Below are positions 16,327-24,651 of a DNA stretch of 64,000 nucleotides, piece by piece. Both the position numbers and the translations under genes were made by a program. The notes below the pieces were generated by a model that made no database searches, had not been told where the DNA came from, and worked only from the letters and a program-made list of their open reading frames with translations. Source of the DNA: Actinomycetota bacterium (GTDB taxonomy: Bacteria; Actinomycetota; Geothermincolia; Geothermincolales; RBG-13-55-18). The stretch covers positions 1-64,000 of the forward strand of contig JACIXD010000013.1 of assembly GCA_014360645.1 (NCBI GenBank), in the 5' to 3' direction. The stretch's first letter is position 1. Each line of letters starts with the position of its first letter.

Positions 16327-17406
16327 CTAGAAGAGCAGCTTCTGGAACTGCCAGTCCAGGAGGGAGCGGCCCACCTCCAGCAGTCGGAGGTCCCGCTCCA
16401 TAGCCAGCATGGTCTCGTCCCTGGGCACCCTGGCCTCCTCCACCGCGGCGCGCATGCTCTCCACCCACTCCGGCAGCGCCTTGCCGAAGAAGAGGAGGAG
16501 CTCCATGCGCTCCCGCCCGTTCTCGGTCTCGCCGAAGGTGAGCTCCAACAGGCGGGAGCCCAGCGCCCGGTAGGCGGTGAGCTCCACCTTCCTCTGGGCC
16601 AGCAGCACCCGGAGGTCGGGCGAGATGGCGTCGGGATCGAGGCTCGACACCGTCAGGTGATGCCAACGCTCCAGGTAGGACACGAGGACCGGGATCAGCG
16701 CCGTCCTCTCCCAGATGAAGAGGGAGCGGGAGATCTTTTCGTGACCCCATCCCTCCGCGCCGAGGAGATGGTCCCTGGACACCTTCACCCCGTCGAGGAT
16801 GACACGGCCGTGGGGAGCGGTGGGAATATATCCCAGCTCCACCTCCTCCACCCGCACGCCCGCCGCCCTCTCCACCACGAAGGCGGAGAGCCCCTCCTTC
16901 CCCGCGCCGGGGTCGGTGGCCGCCACCACCAGGAAGACGTCGGCCACGGGGGCGTTGGTGACCGGGCTCTTGACCCCCTGCAGGGAATAGCCGTCCCCGC
17001 TTCGCGCGGCGGCGCTCCGCATGCGCGCGGGATCACCGCCCGATCCTTCCTCGGACACCGCCGCCGCCCCGATGTAATCGCCGCCGCACAGGGAGGGCAG
17101 GTAGCGCTCCTTCAGGCGCTCCGACCCGAACACCTGGAGGGGATAGGCGCAGAGGATGACGTGGTCCACCAGGCTGAGCGCAAGCCCCAGATCGAGGCTC
17201 TCGCCGGCGAGGAGGGAGGCGCACTCCACGAACTCGCTCATGCCGGCCCCCCCGCCTCCGTAGCGTTTCTCCAGGGCCATGCCCACGATGCCGGTATCCG
17301 CCATGGCCCTCCAAAGCCCGCGGTCGAAGGCGCCCTTCGCCGCCCTGTCTCCGAGGCTGCCGAAGATCCTGTTGCGCGCGAAGGTCCTCAGTTCCTTGGT
17401 GTTCAT
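16327..17406 (-). CDS. Divergent acyl-CoA dehydrogenase-like protein
   Basis: This encodes 359 residues. The first two-thirds follow the acyl-CoA dehydrogenase fold: LEKRYGGGGAGMSEFVECASLLAGE, then a middle beta domain with AAAVSEEGSGGDP, SPVTNAPVADVFLVVAATDP and VILDGVKVSRDHLLG. The C-terminal helical domain is degenerate. I find no RxQFGxPI segment, no QxxGGxGY FAD motif and no catalytic-glutamate EGTxxIQ motif, and the protein stops about 20 residues short of the usual length. It may be a non-catalytic subunit or may have taken on another role. It lies between the radical SAM gene and the glycyl radical operon on the same strand. Confidence 0.75.
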   Translation of the reverse strand: MNTKELRTFARNRIFGSLGDRAAKGAFDRGLWRAMADTGIVGMALEKRYGGGGAGMSEFVECASLLAGESLDLGLALSLVDHVILCAYPLQVFGSERLKERYLPSLCGGDYIGAAAVSEEGSGGDPARMRSAAARSGDGYSLQGVKSPVTNAPVADVFLVVAATDPGAGKEGLSAFVVERAAGVRVEEVELGYIPTAPHGRVILDGVKVSRDHLLGAEGWGHEKISRSLFIWERTALIPVLVSYLERWHHLTVSSLDPDAISPDLRVLLAQRKVELTAYRALGSRLLELTFGETENGRERMELLLFFGKALPEWVESMRAAVEEARVPRDETMLAMERDLRLLEVGRSLLDWQFQKLLF

Positions 17407-17514
17407 GTCGCCTCACCTCTCAGGGATCTCTCCTCCCCTCCGCCGCGGCCGGTGCCGCGCGTTCATCACCCCTATCATATCCGTAGCCGGGAAAAAACGG
17501 CAAACCGGGGCGGT

Positions 17515-17572
17515 GGGGCTTCAGGCGCGGATGGCGTCGTTCAGGTACTGGGTGTAGTCGATAAGCTCCTGC
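17515..17572 (-). repeat. Duplicated 3' end of the radical SAM gene
   Basis: The last 15 codons and stop of the adjacent radical SAM gene (reading ELIDYTQYLNDAIRA) occur again here, 134 bases beyond the true end and in another frame. The two copies (17521-17570 and 17655-17704) differ at about one base, and the match extends a few bases past the stop. The second copy has no gene body and looks like a recent short tandem duplication. Confidence 0.85.
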
Positions 17573-17654
17573 TTGCGAGGGGAACTGCCGCCGCGCGGCC
17601 GTGGAACACGAGGGATCGGAGGCGGAACATTAACGGACCGGGTATCCCGGGGCT

Positions 17655-19151
17655 TCAGGCGCGGATGGCGTCGTTCAGGTACTGGGTGTAGTCGATGAGC
17701 TCCTGCATGGAGGAGAACTCCTCCCCGGCGAAACAGAACTCCTCCGACCAGCGGTTGAGGCGCAGGCGCTCCCGCTCCTCCTCTCCGAAGGTCTCCAGGA
17801 AGGTCTGGTAGAGAGCGGTGCCCCGGAAGACCACCAGCGGGAAGAAGGTGGCCTCGGTGATCCCCTCCCGGCGCAGTGTCTCCACCGTCCGCTCCATGCT
17901 CGCGCGGCTCTCCCCCGGCAGCCCGGCGATGAAGGTGAGGATGGGGGTCATACCGTGGGCGCGCACCGCCCTGGCGGCAGCGAGGATCTCCTCGCGAGTG
18001 GTGCGCTTCCTCACCACCTCCTTGAGGATGCGGTCGTCGAAGGACTCCGCGCCGATGGCCACGCTCCCGAAGTTGCTCTCGCGCAGCCCTTCCAGCACCT
18101 CCGGGGTCAGGGAGTCGGCGCGCGTCTGGATGTGGTAGGTGAAGGGGAACTCCCTGACCGTCTCCAGCAGCGCCCTGAGGCGGGGGCGGTTGAGGGCGAA
18201 GGTGGCGTCCCCGAAATAGAAGCTGCGATCCCCGGTGGTGAAGTGTTCCCAGCAGTAGGCGAGCACCTCGCGCACGTACCCCGGGGAATGGAAGCGCGTC
18301 TTCCTCTTCCACACCGCGGGATCGAGGCAGAAGGTGCATTCCTCCGGGCAGCCGCGGGAGGTCAGGAATCCTCCCCCGGGGATGTAGTCGTCGAGGGGGT
18401 TGAGGGCTTTCAGGATGCGGTGACGCGTCCCGATGGCGAACTCCTCGGAAACGGTGTAGATATGGGGGAAGCGGTCGATGTCCCTCTCGCGTTCCCGATC
18501 GGGGTTGTTCACCACGCGGCCTCCGGCGTCGCGCCAGGTGAGGCCGGCGATATGGGAAAAATCCCCTTTCCTCCCTTTATCGCGCAGCGCTTGCAGCAGC
18601 TCCAGGGCGGTCCACTCCCCCTCGCCCCGCACCACGAAGTCCGCGGCGCCGTCCTCCATGATCTCCCGGGGATGCATGGTGGAATAGACTCCCCCCGCCA
18701 CCAGCACCGCTTCCGGCACCAGCTCCCGCAGGCGCTTGAGCATCTCGCGGGCATGCAGGGCGATGTAGTAGATGGAGATGGGGAAGAGAACAACCTCAGG
18801 CTGCGCTCGCCGCAAAGACTTTTCCAGGTTTTCCCTCAACATCCGCAGCGCCTCTTCCCCGCCGACGGGAGCCGTGGAAAGGGCGTCGTCGGGGAGGCCC
18901 TCCTCGCTCTCCACGAACCACCTCCGGTCGTCGAAGACGTCGGCCACCAGGTTGATGACCTCGACCTCCACGCCCCTGGCCTTGAGAAAGGCGGCGACGT
19001 ACATGGCCCCGTACTCGGGCACCAGCAACGCCTTGTTGCGGACGGCCCAGTAACGCACCTGCCAGAGAGGATGCGGCCTGGTCTCCATGAGCCCGAACCC
19101 CCAGGCATCGGAGATGATCGCCGTGCGGAGCTCCCGCCTTACCCGGGACAT
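17655..19151 (-). CDS. B12-binding-domain radical SAM protein
   Basis: This encodes 498 residues from the ATG at 19151 (preceded by CAGAGGA); earlier in-frame codons lack a ribosome site. An N-terminal cobalamin-binding-like domain of about 190 residues contains VVLFPISIYYIALHAREMLKRL and VLVAGGVYSTMHPREIMED. It has no DxHxxG motif, so any cobalamin would not be held by that histidine. The radical SAM core follows, with RGCPEECTFC (C268, C272, C275), SFYFGDATFALNRPRL and IQTRADSLTPEVLEGL. The class includes methyltransferases and other B12-dependent enzymes, and the substrate cannot be read from sequence. It sits in the acyl-CoA gene block. Its last 15 codons are duplicated downstream. Confidence 0.85.
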   Translation of the reverse strand: MSRVRRELRTAIISDAWGFGLMETRPHPLWQVRYWAVRNKALLVPEYGAMYVAAFLKARGVEVEVINLVADVFDDRRWFVESEEGLPDDALSTAPVGGEEALRMLRENLEKSLRRAQPEVVLFPISIYYIALHAREMLKRLRELVPEAVLVAGGVYSTMHPREIMEDGAADFVVRGEGEWTALELLQALRDKGRKGDFSHIAGLTWRDAGGRVVNNPDRERERDIDRFPHIYTVSEEFAIGTRHRILKALNPLDDYIPGGGFLTSRGCPEECTFCLDPAVWKRKTRFHSPGYVREVLAYCWEHFTTGDRSFYFGDATFALNRPRLRALLETVREFPFTYHIQTRADSLTPEVLEGLRESNFGSVAIGAESFDDRILKEVVRKRTTREEILAAARAVRAHGMTPILTFIAGLPGESRASMERTVETLRREGITEATFFPLVVFRGTALYQTFLETFGEEERERLRLNRWSEEFCFAGEEFSSMQELIDYTQYLNDAIRA

Positions 19152-19293
19152 GGCGTTTCCTCTGCTCCCTTCTATCCGTAACCGGCCCGTGGCCTGCGCG
19201 ACCACCATGATAACACGCGCGGCGGAAAGCGGGTTGAGACACGGGCCGCGGAGCCCGCCGCGGCCCGTCAGGACGGGGAGATCTCCCTTACCC

Positions 19294-20670
19294 TCATCCC
19301 AGGATGCGCTCCACGCACAGGATGGCGGAGCGCGAGGCGCCCTCTATGGCCAGTCCCCTTCCCAGGTAGGTGTCGCCGGCGAAGAAGAGGCCGTCCACGG
19401 AAGGGGCCCGCACGTCGGGCTTGAAATCCCCCGTGAGCCCGGGCTTGCGCGCCAGGCCGTCGCACCCGGTGGTGAAATATGGCAGGGCGAACTCCACCTC
19501 GCCGTCCTCGAAGGAGTAGAGCTCCTTCACGTCCTCCCAGTGCTGCTCCATGAGGCGGGCCAGGTTGAACTTGTCCTCCAGCTCCCACGGCTCGGCCACG
19601 TTGTCGGTGACCAAGAGGTAGCGGTCGGGCGGGGCCACCCCCGGGTCGAAGGCGGTGGGGGCGAAGGCCTGCAGGGGCAGCCCGGTGCGGGGCGACTTCA
19701 GCGCGGACATGAACACCGTGCGCTCGTAGAGGGGCCGCCGGGTGGCGATGATGTAGCCGAAAAGGCCCGTCCGCTCGCCCCGGATGTCCTCGATGCGCTT
19801 CAGCCACCAGCCCGGCAGAGGGGAATAGCGGCGGTCGAAGTCCAGCACCTTGTCCAGGTGCCAGATGGGGAGGGCCAGCACCACCAGGGGCGCCGTCACC
19901 AGGTCGGTGGAGACGAAACGCCATTCCCTGGCGATGGGGCTGGCTCCCCTGCGGGCCACCCGGACCCCGGCCACCTTCCTGCCCTCGAAGACCACCTGCT
20001 CCACGCGGGCTCCCAGCCTGAGCTCTCCTCCCATTTCCTGGAAGGCATCCACCAGGGGCCCGATGACCCCCCACATGCCGCCCCGGGGATAGGCGGCGAT
20101 GAGCACCGCCCTGCCCTTGATCAGGGCCTCCCTGGCGATGTAGAGGCATTCGCCCGCCGACTGCTCCCTGGCGTCGGGTATGGTGGTCATGATCATGCTC
20201 ATGTTCTCCCATACCTCGCGCAGGCTGCCCGCGAGGTCGTTGCGGTCCAACCACTCCTCGAAGGAACGGTTGTCCCAGGCCTTGAAATCGGGCTCGCCCA
20301 TCTCCGCGATGTCCTTCATGAGGGCGATAAAGCTGGCCTTCTCCTCGTCGGTGAGCTGGATGAAGCTCTGCATGTCCTGCCACTTTCCGTCCTCGTAGAG
20401 GTCCAAGGTCACGGAGAAGGCGGCCCATTCGATCTCCTTGCCCACACGGGCGCCGAGTTCGTGGCAGTAGCCCTTCTTGCCCATCTCGATCATGTGCAGC
20501 CCGATGTCCACGCGGTATCCCCCCGGCAGGTCGTAGGACTGCATGCGGCCTCCCGCCTTGGGATACATCTCCAGCAGCAGGGTCTTCTTTCCGGCCTGCT
20601 GCAGCTGCGTAGCCACCCCCAGGCCGGCGATGCCCGCTCCCACCACGATCGCGTCGTAATCGTACATCAC
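19294..20670 (-). CDS. FAD-dependent oxidoreductase, phytoene-desaturase-like
   Basis: This encodes 458 residues. It opens with YDAIVVGAGIAGLGVATQLQQAG and LLLEMYPKAGGRMQSY, the FAD-binding pair (GxGxxG, then E and GGR) of the phytoene desaturase / CrtI / amine oxidase superfamily. It ends with SVDGLFFAGDTYLGRGLAIEGASRSAILC, the C-terminal FAD-contact motif. The centre (substrate domain) is not close to any enzyme I can name. Desaturases, isomerases and saturases of lipids or quinones use this fold. It is 66 bases after the MoaD-like gene in the same direction and part of the acyl-CoA block, so a lipid-like or alicyclic substrate is possible, but that is inference only. Confidence 0.75.
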   Translation of the reverse strand: MMYDYDAIVVGAGIAGLGVATQLQQAGKKTLLLEMYPKAGGRMQSYDLPGGYRVDIGLHMIEMGKKGYCHELGARVGKEIEWAAFSVTLDLYEDGKWQDMQSFIQLTDEEKASFIALMKDIAEMGEPDFKAWDNRSFEEWLDRNDLAGSLREVWENMSMIMTTIPDAREQSAGECLYIAREALIKGRAVLIAAYPRGGMWGVIGPLVDAFQEMGGELRLGARVEQVVFEGRKVAGVRVARRGASPIAREWRFVSTDLVTAPLVVLALPIWHLDKVLDFDRRYSPLPGWWLKRIEDIRGERTGLFGYIIATRRPLYERTVFMSALKSPRTGLPLQAFAPTAFDPGVAPPDRYLLVTDNVAEPWELEDKFNLARLMEQHWEDVKELYSFEDGEVEFALPYFTTGCDGLARKPGLTGDFKPDVRAPSVDGLFFAGDTYLGRGLAIEGASRSAILCVERILG

Positions 20671-20736
20671 GCCTCCCTCAGCCTCGTCCCCCTCCCAGGA
20701 ACAGATCGGGGGTCGTCGCGGACCCCCGTTGCCGTC

Positions 20737-21021
20737 TCATCCTCCCGCCATGCGGGAGATGATGAACACCTCGTCGCCGTCCCGCAGGGCCTCGCCGTCC
20801 TCCAGGAACGGCGCTCCGCGACGCGCGGCCCTGATGACGGGATGGAAGCGCTTGTTCTCCGCGTCCCACATCTGGGGCGGCATGCGGTGGCCGAGATCCT
20901 CCCCCACGCGGCGCAGGAGGTCCGAGACCGCCGTTCCCTCGGGCAGCTCGTACCTCCTCTCCTTCACCCCCGCGTGGTGCCGGACGATCCCGGTGAGATG
21001 GACCGTTACCTCTATACCCAT
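20737..21021 (-). CDS. MoaD/ThiS-family small sulfur carrier protein
   Basis: This encodes 94 residues with the beta-grasp (ubiquitin-like) pattern. It starts IEVTVHLTGIVRHHAG, has LPEGTAVSDLLRRV, and ends DGEALRDGDEVFIISRMAGG. The terminal Gly-Gly is the feature that is adenylated and thiocarboxylated in MoaD and ThiS. Between is an insertion with PPQMWDAENKRFHPVIRA. There is no MoaE, ThiG or tungsten aldehyde oxidoreductase nearby, although such MoaD-like genes commonly sit beside aldehyde ferredoxin oxidoreductases. It follows an acyl-CoA dehydrogenase gene by only 3 bases and precedes the FAD oxidoreductase by 66, so it belongs to that operon. Its acceptor is unknown. Confidence 0.85.
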   Translation of the reverse strand: MGIEVTVHLTGIVRHHAGVKERRYELPEGTAVSDLLRRVGEDLGHRMPPQMWDAENKRFHPVIRAARRGAPFLEDGEALRDGDEVFIISRMAGG

Positions 21022-21024
21022 CGG

Positions 21025-22179
21025 TCAGAACTTGCCCATGAGCAGGCGGCTGATGATCATCTTCTGGATCTCCGAGGTCCCGGCCCCGATGGTACCCAAC
21101 TTGGCGTCGCGCAGCGTGCGCTCCACGGGGTACTCGCGGATGTAGCCGTAGCCGCCGAAGATCTGCACCGCCTCGTTGGCCACCTTGAAGGCGCTCTCGG
21201 TGACGAAGAGCTTGCACACGCAGGCCTCCATCATGGCCGGGATGCCCTGGTCCTTCATCCAGGCCACGCGGTAGACCAGGAGGCGCGCCGCGTCAAGCAG
21301 GCACTTCATCTCCGCGATCTTGAAGGCCACCGCCTGGAACTTGCCGATGGGCCTCCCGAACTGCTTCCTCTCCTTGGCGTACTCGATGCAGCGGTTGATG
21401 TTGCACTCCATGCCCCCCACCGCCGGAGCCACCATGATGGCGCGCTCCCACTCCAGGGTGGCCTTGCCCACGCCGTAGAAACCCTCGCCTTCCGCGCCCA
21501 GCAGGTTCTCCGCCGGCACCCGGCAGTCGTTGAAGGCCAGCTCGGCGGTGGGAGAGGTGCGGTTCCCCATCTTGTCCAGCTCGCGGCTGACCTCGAAGCC
21601 GGGGGTATCGCGGTCCACGATGAAGGCGCTGATCCCCGCGCCTCCCTTCTCCTTGTCGGTCACCGCCATCACGATGCATAGGTCGCAGATGGGGCCGTTG
21701 GTGATGAACATCTTGGAGCCGTTGATGACGTACTCGTCCCCGTCCCGCACCGCGGTGGTCTTGATGGAGGCCGCGTCGGAGCCGGCGTCCGGCTCGGTGA
21801 GGCCGAAGCAGCTCACCTTCTCCCCGCTGCAGATGCCCGGGAGGTATTTCTTCTTCTGCTCCTCCGTGCCCATCACCCAGATGGGCACCGCCCCGATGAT
21901 GGTATGCGCGCCCCAGGACAGGGACACGCCGGCGTCGCCTCCCCCCGCCGCGAAGGCGTCCATGGCGATGGCGGTGTCCAGGGCCCCCGCGTCGGAGCCG
22001 CCGTATTCCTCCGGGAAGGGGAGACCCAGAAGGCCCATTGCTCCCATTTTCTTCCAGCCGTCCCAGAAGAACTCGCTGTTGCGGTCGTACTCCTCGGTGA
22101 AGGGCGCGATCTCCTTCTCCGCGAACTCCTTGACCTCCTTGAAGAAGGCCTTCTGCTCCTGAGAGAGTTCAAAGTCCAT
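21025..22179 (-). CDS. Acyl-CoA dehydrogenase, isovaleryl-CoA dehydrogenase-like
   Basis: This encodes 384 residues from the ATG at 22179, after AGGAGG. Upstream residues in the same frame are arginine-rich and not part of the protein. The fold is complete: FPEEYGGSDAGALDTAI, CFGLTEPDAGSDAASIKTTA, KMFITNGPICDLCIVMAVT, RKQFGRPIGKFQAVAFKIAEM and QIFGGYGYIREYPVERTLRDAK. Where medium-chain enzymes have catalytic Glu in EGT, this protein has GAGTSEIQ. The catalytic glutamate is therefore probably Glu245 in the helix LEWERAIMV, as in isovaleryl-CoA and long-chain dehydrogenases. That suggests a branched or alicyclic acyl-CoA substrate. Electrons would go to an ETF, not encoded in the window. Confidence 0.88.
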   Translation of the reverse strand: MDFELSQEQKAFFKEVKEFAEKEIAPFTEEYDRNSEFFWDGWKKMGAMGLLGLPFPEEYGGSDAGALDTAIAMDAFAAGGGDAGVSLSWGAHTIIGAVPIWVMGTEEQKKKYLPGICSGEKVSCFGLTEPDAGSDAASIKTTAVRDGDEYVINGSKMFITNGPICDLCIVMAVTDKEKGGAGISAFIVDRDTPGFEVSRELDKMGNRTSPTAELAFNDCRVPAENLLGAEGEGFYGVGKATLEWERAIMVAPAVGGMECNINRCIEYAKERKQFGRPIGKFQAVAFKIAEMKCLLDAARLLVYRVAWMKDQGIPAMMEACVCKLFVTESAFKVANEAVQIFGGYGYIREYPVERTLRDAKLGTIGAGTSEIQKMIISRLLMGKF

Positions 22180-22396
22180 GCTCAACCTCCTCTTGCCTCT
22201 TCCGTTTCTCCGTGGAGAACCCTCCCTGCCTGCATGCTCATTCCGGCTCCGCCGTGGCCGTCCCCGAACCGCTCCCCGGGAGCCGCCCGCGCCGCGCGGC
22301 GCACGTCGCCGGACACACAAGCATCATAATGTGCACGCCCCTACGCCCGCGTCAAGGCCCTCCCGGCCGACGCGGGCGCCGCATCCGGGTCGTACG

Positions 22397-23539
22397 CTAA
22401 CTGCCCAGGACGCTGCGGGCCATGACTATCCGCTGGATCTGGTTGGTACCGTCCCAGATCTGGTTTATCTTGGCGTCGCGCATGTATTTCTCCACCGGGT
22501 AGTCCCGCATGTAGCCGTAGCCGCCGAAGACCTGCACCACGTCGGTGGTCACGCGCATGGCCATGTCGGAGCAGAAGGTCTTGGCGTAGGCGGCCTCGCG
22601 GGTGAAGGGCATCCCCCGGGTCTCCATCCATGCCGCCTTCATGTAGATGAGCCTGCCCACCTCGATGTCCATGGACATGTCGGCGAGCATGAACTGGACC
22701 GCCTGGTTCTCGGCGATGGGGCGCCCGAACTGCACCCGCTGACGCGCGTAGTCCACCGCCGCCTCGAAGGCGGCGCGCGCGATGCCCACCGAGCCCGAGG
22801 CCACGTTGACCCGCGCCTTGTCCAGGGTGATCATGGCGATCTTGAAGCCCTGCCCCTCCTCTCCCAGGCGGTCCTCCGCCGGCACGCGGCAATCGGAGAG
22901 GATGACCTCCGAGGTCACCGAGGCGCGCACCCCCATCTTGCGCTCCTTCTTGCCCCCGCTGATGCCGGGGTTGTCTTTGGGCACCAGGAAACAGGAAAGC
23001 CCGCGCACCCCCTTCGCGGGGTCGGTGGTGGCGTAGACGGTGGTGAGGTCGGCGATGCCGCCGTTGGAGATGAAGCACTTGGTGCCGTTGAGGACATAGG
23101 CGTCCCCCTCACGTACCGCGCTGGTCTTCACGCCCGCCGCGTCGGAACCCGCCTCCGGCTCGGTGAGGGCCATGGCGGCCAGCGAGGGGCGCGAGGTGAG
23201 CTCGCAAAGGTATTTCTTCTTCTGCTCCTCGGACCCCGCCACCAGCAGGGGGGTCACCCCCAGGCCGTTTGCTCCCAGGATAGTGGCGAACCCGCAGCAC
23301 CCCCAGGAGAGCTCCTCGTTCACCAGGCAGGCGGTGAGGAAATCCATGCCCTGGCCGCCGTACTCCTCCGGCACGTAGAGGTAGGTCAGGCCGGCTTTGA
23401 AGGCCCTCTCGATGAAAAAGTCGGGGTATTTCTCCTCCTCGTCGTATTCCGCCGCCACGGGGCGGATCTCTTTCTCCGCGAACTCGTGGGCCACCTTGGT
23501 GATGGCCTTCTGCTCCTCGCTCAGCTCAAACGAGATCAT
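22397..23539 (-). CDS. Acyl-CoA dehydrogenase with Asp at the catalytic position
   Basis: This encodes 380 residues with a complete acyl-CoA dehydrogenase fold: VPEEYGGQGMDFLTACLV, AALALTEPEAGSD-type segment (AMALTEPEAGSDAAGVKTSA), KCFISNGGIADLTTVYATT, RVQFGRPIAENQAVQFMLADM and VQVFGGYGYMRDYPVEKYMRDAK. In the catalytic motif the usual EGTNQIQR is DGTNQIQR, with Asp363 in place of glutamate. The alternative helix position also lacks glutamate (LDKARVNVASG). Asp may still act as the base but would shift geometry, which is of interest for substrate type. The gene is 93 bases after a crotonase gene and 217 before the next dehydrogenase in the same block. Confidence 0.88.
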   Translation of the reverse strand: MISFELSEEQKAITKVAHEFAEKEIRPVAAEYDEEEKYPDFFIERAFKAGLTYLYVPEEYGGQGMDFLTACLVNEELSWGCCGFATILGANGLGVTPLLVAGSEEQKKKYLCELTSRPSLAAMALTEPEAGSDAAGVKTSAVREGDAYVLNGTKCFISNGGIADLTTVYATTDPAKGVRGLSCFLVPKDNPGISGGKKERKMGVRASVTSEVILSDCRVPAEDRLGEEGQGFKIAMITLDKARVNVASGSVGIARAAFEAAVDYARQRVQFGRPIAENQAVQFMLADMSMDIEVGRLIYMKAAWMETRGMPFTREAAYAKTFCSDMAMRVTTDVVQVFGGYGYMRDYPVEKYMRDAKINQIWDGTNQIQRIVMARSVLGS

Positions 23540-23632
23540 GCTGCATTCCTCCCCTTGTGGTGTACGGGCACGGCAAGAACGTGCCTCCGGTATCCCGTGT
23601 TCGTGGTCAAGACCGGCGCAGGACGCGCGCGC

Positions 23633-24415
23633 TCAGCGGCCCCTGAACTGCGGCTTGCGCTTCTCCTTGAAAGCGGCCATCCCTTCCTTCTGGTCCTCGG
23701 TGGAGAAGAGGAGGGAGAAGCACTTGCGCTCGTATGCGAGGCCGGAATAGAGGTCCAGGTTCATGCCCTCGTTGACGCAGGCCTTGGCGCAGGCCAGGGC
23801 CACGGCCCCGTTGCGGATGCAGCGCCGCGCCAGCTCCCTGGCCTCCGCCATGAGCTCCTCCACCGGCACCACCTTGTTCACCAGGCCCATCTCCAGGCAG
23901 GTCCTGGCATCGTAGAAGGAGCCGGTGAAGATCATCTCCTTGGCCCGGTTGGGCCCCACGAGGCGGGGAAGCCTCTGGGTGCCGCCGGCGCCGGGAATGA
24001 TCCCCAGGGTGATCTCCGGCATGCCGAATACGGCCGTCTCCGAGGCCACGATCATGTCGCAGACCAGGGCCAGCTCCGTGCCGCCCCCCAGGGCATATCC
24101 GCTCACGGCGGCGACGACCGGCTTGGGGATGCGTTCCAGCTTCTCGAACCCCGACAGGTCGGCGCCGTAGGCGTTGAGCATGTCGGGGGCGTACTTGCCG
24201 GCCATCTCCTTTATGTCGCCTCCCGCCGCGAAGTTGTCCTCGCCGCCGGTGACGATGACCGCCCGCACGCCCTCGTCCCTGGCCAGCATGTCCGCCGCCA
24301 CGCCCAGCTCCGCGATGAGCTCCAGGTTAAGGGCGTTCTTGGCCTCGGGGCGGTTGAGCCGGATGGTGGCGATGCCCTCGTCGTCCGTTTCCACCAGCAG
24401 GTACTTGAAATCCAT
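23633..24415 (-). CDS. Enoyl-CoA hydratase / crotonase family
   Basis: This encodes 260 residues from the ATG at 24415, which follows GGGAGGT; the frame is open 12 codons further but has no ribosome site. It shows the crotonase signature: IRLNRPEAKNALNLELIAEL, the oxyanion loop FAAGGDIKEMAGK, then VSGYALGGGTELALVCDMIVAS with the first catalytic glutamate, and MPEITLGIIPGAGGTQRL with the second. Both hydratase glutamates are present, so water addition to trans-2-enoyl-CoA is the likely reaction. The C-terminal KEGMAAFKEKRKPQFRGR is normal. It lies in the beta-oxidation-like block between dehydrogenase and second crotonase genes. Confidence 0.9.
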   Translation of the reverse strand: MDFKYLLVETDDEGIATIRLNRPEAKNALNLELIAELGVAADMLARDEGVRAVIVTGGEDNFAAGGDIKEMAGKYAPDMLNAYGADLSGFEKLERIPKPVVAAVSGYALGGGTELALVCDMIVASETAVFGMPEITLGIIPGAGGTQRLPRLVGPNRAKEMIFTGSFYDARTCLEMGLVNKVVPVEELMAEARELARRCIRNGAVALACAKACVNEGMNLDLYSGLAYERKCFSLLFSTEDQKEGMAAFKEKRKPQFRGR

Positions 24416-24651
24416 GCGACCTCCCGTGATGTCTTTACCCTCCAGGGACAAAAGCGGCGACCCGTGATCACGGGCGCTCTGGCGATATATCGAGGATGCG
24501 GCGCCCTCCGCGCCGCAGATCCCGCTCCGCGGTCTCCCGCCGTGCCGCCGTGCACCCGTCCTCGCATCCCTTGACCGTACGGCCGGCGGTCAGCCCGCGC
24601 CGAACCGGGGCACGCGCTTACGCGGTCTATAACCCCGCCGGGCACACGGCG
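24416..24651. other. Intergenic region between crotonase genes
   Basis: These 236 bases hold no gene I can support. The same-strand spacing is larger than elsewhere in the block and may carry an internal promoter, but none could be read with confidence. Confidence 0.3.

Noticed and set aside
19087-24574. Very long plus-strand open frames of 864 and 798 codons
   Set aside because: They lie antisense to clear dehydrogenase, oxidoreductase and crotonase genes, have histidine/alanine/arginine-rich composition and no ribosome site. They are a by-product of high GC at third codon positions.
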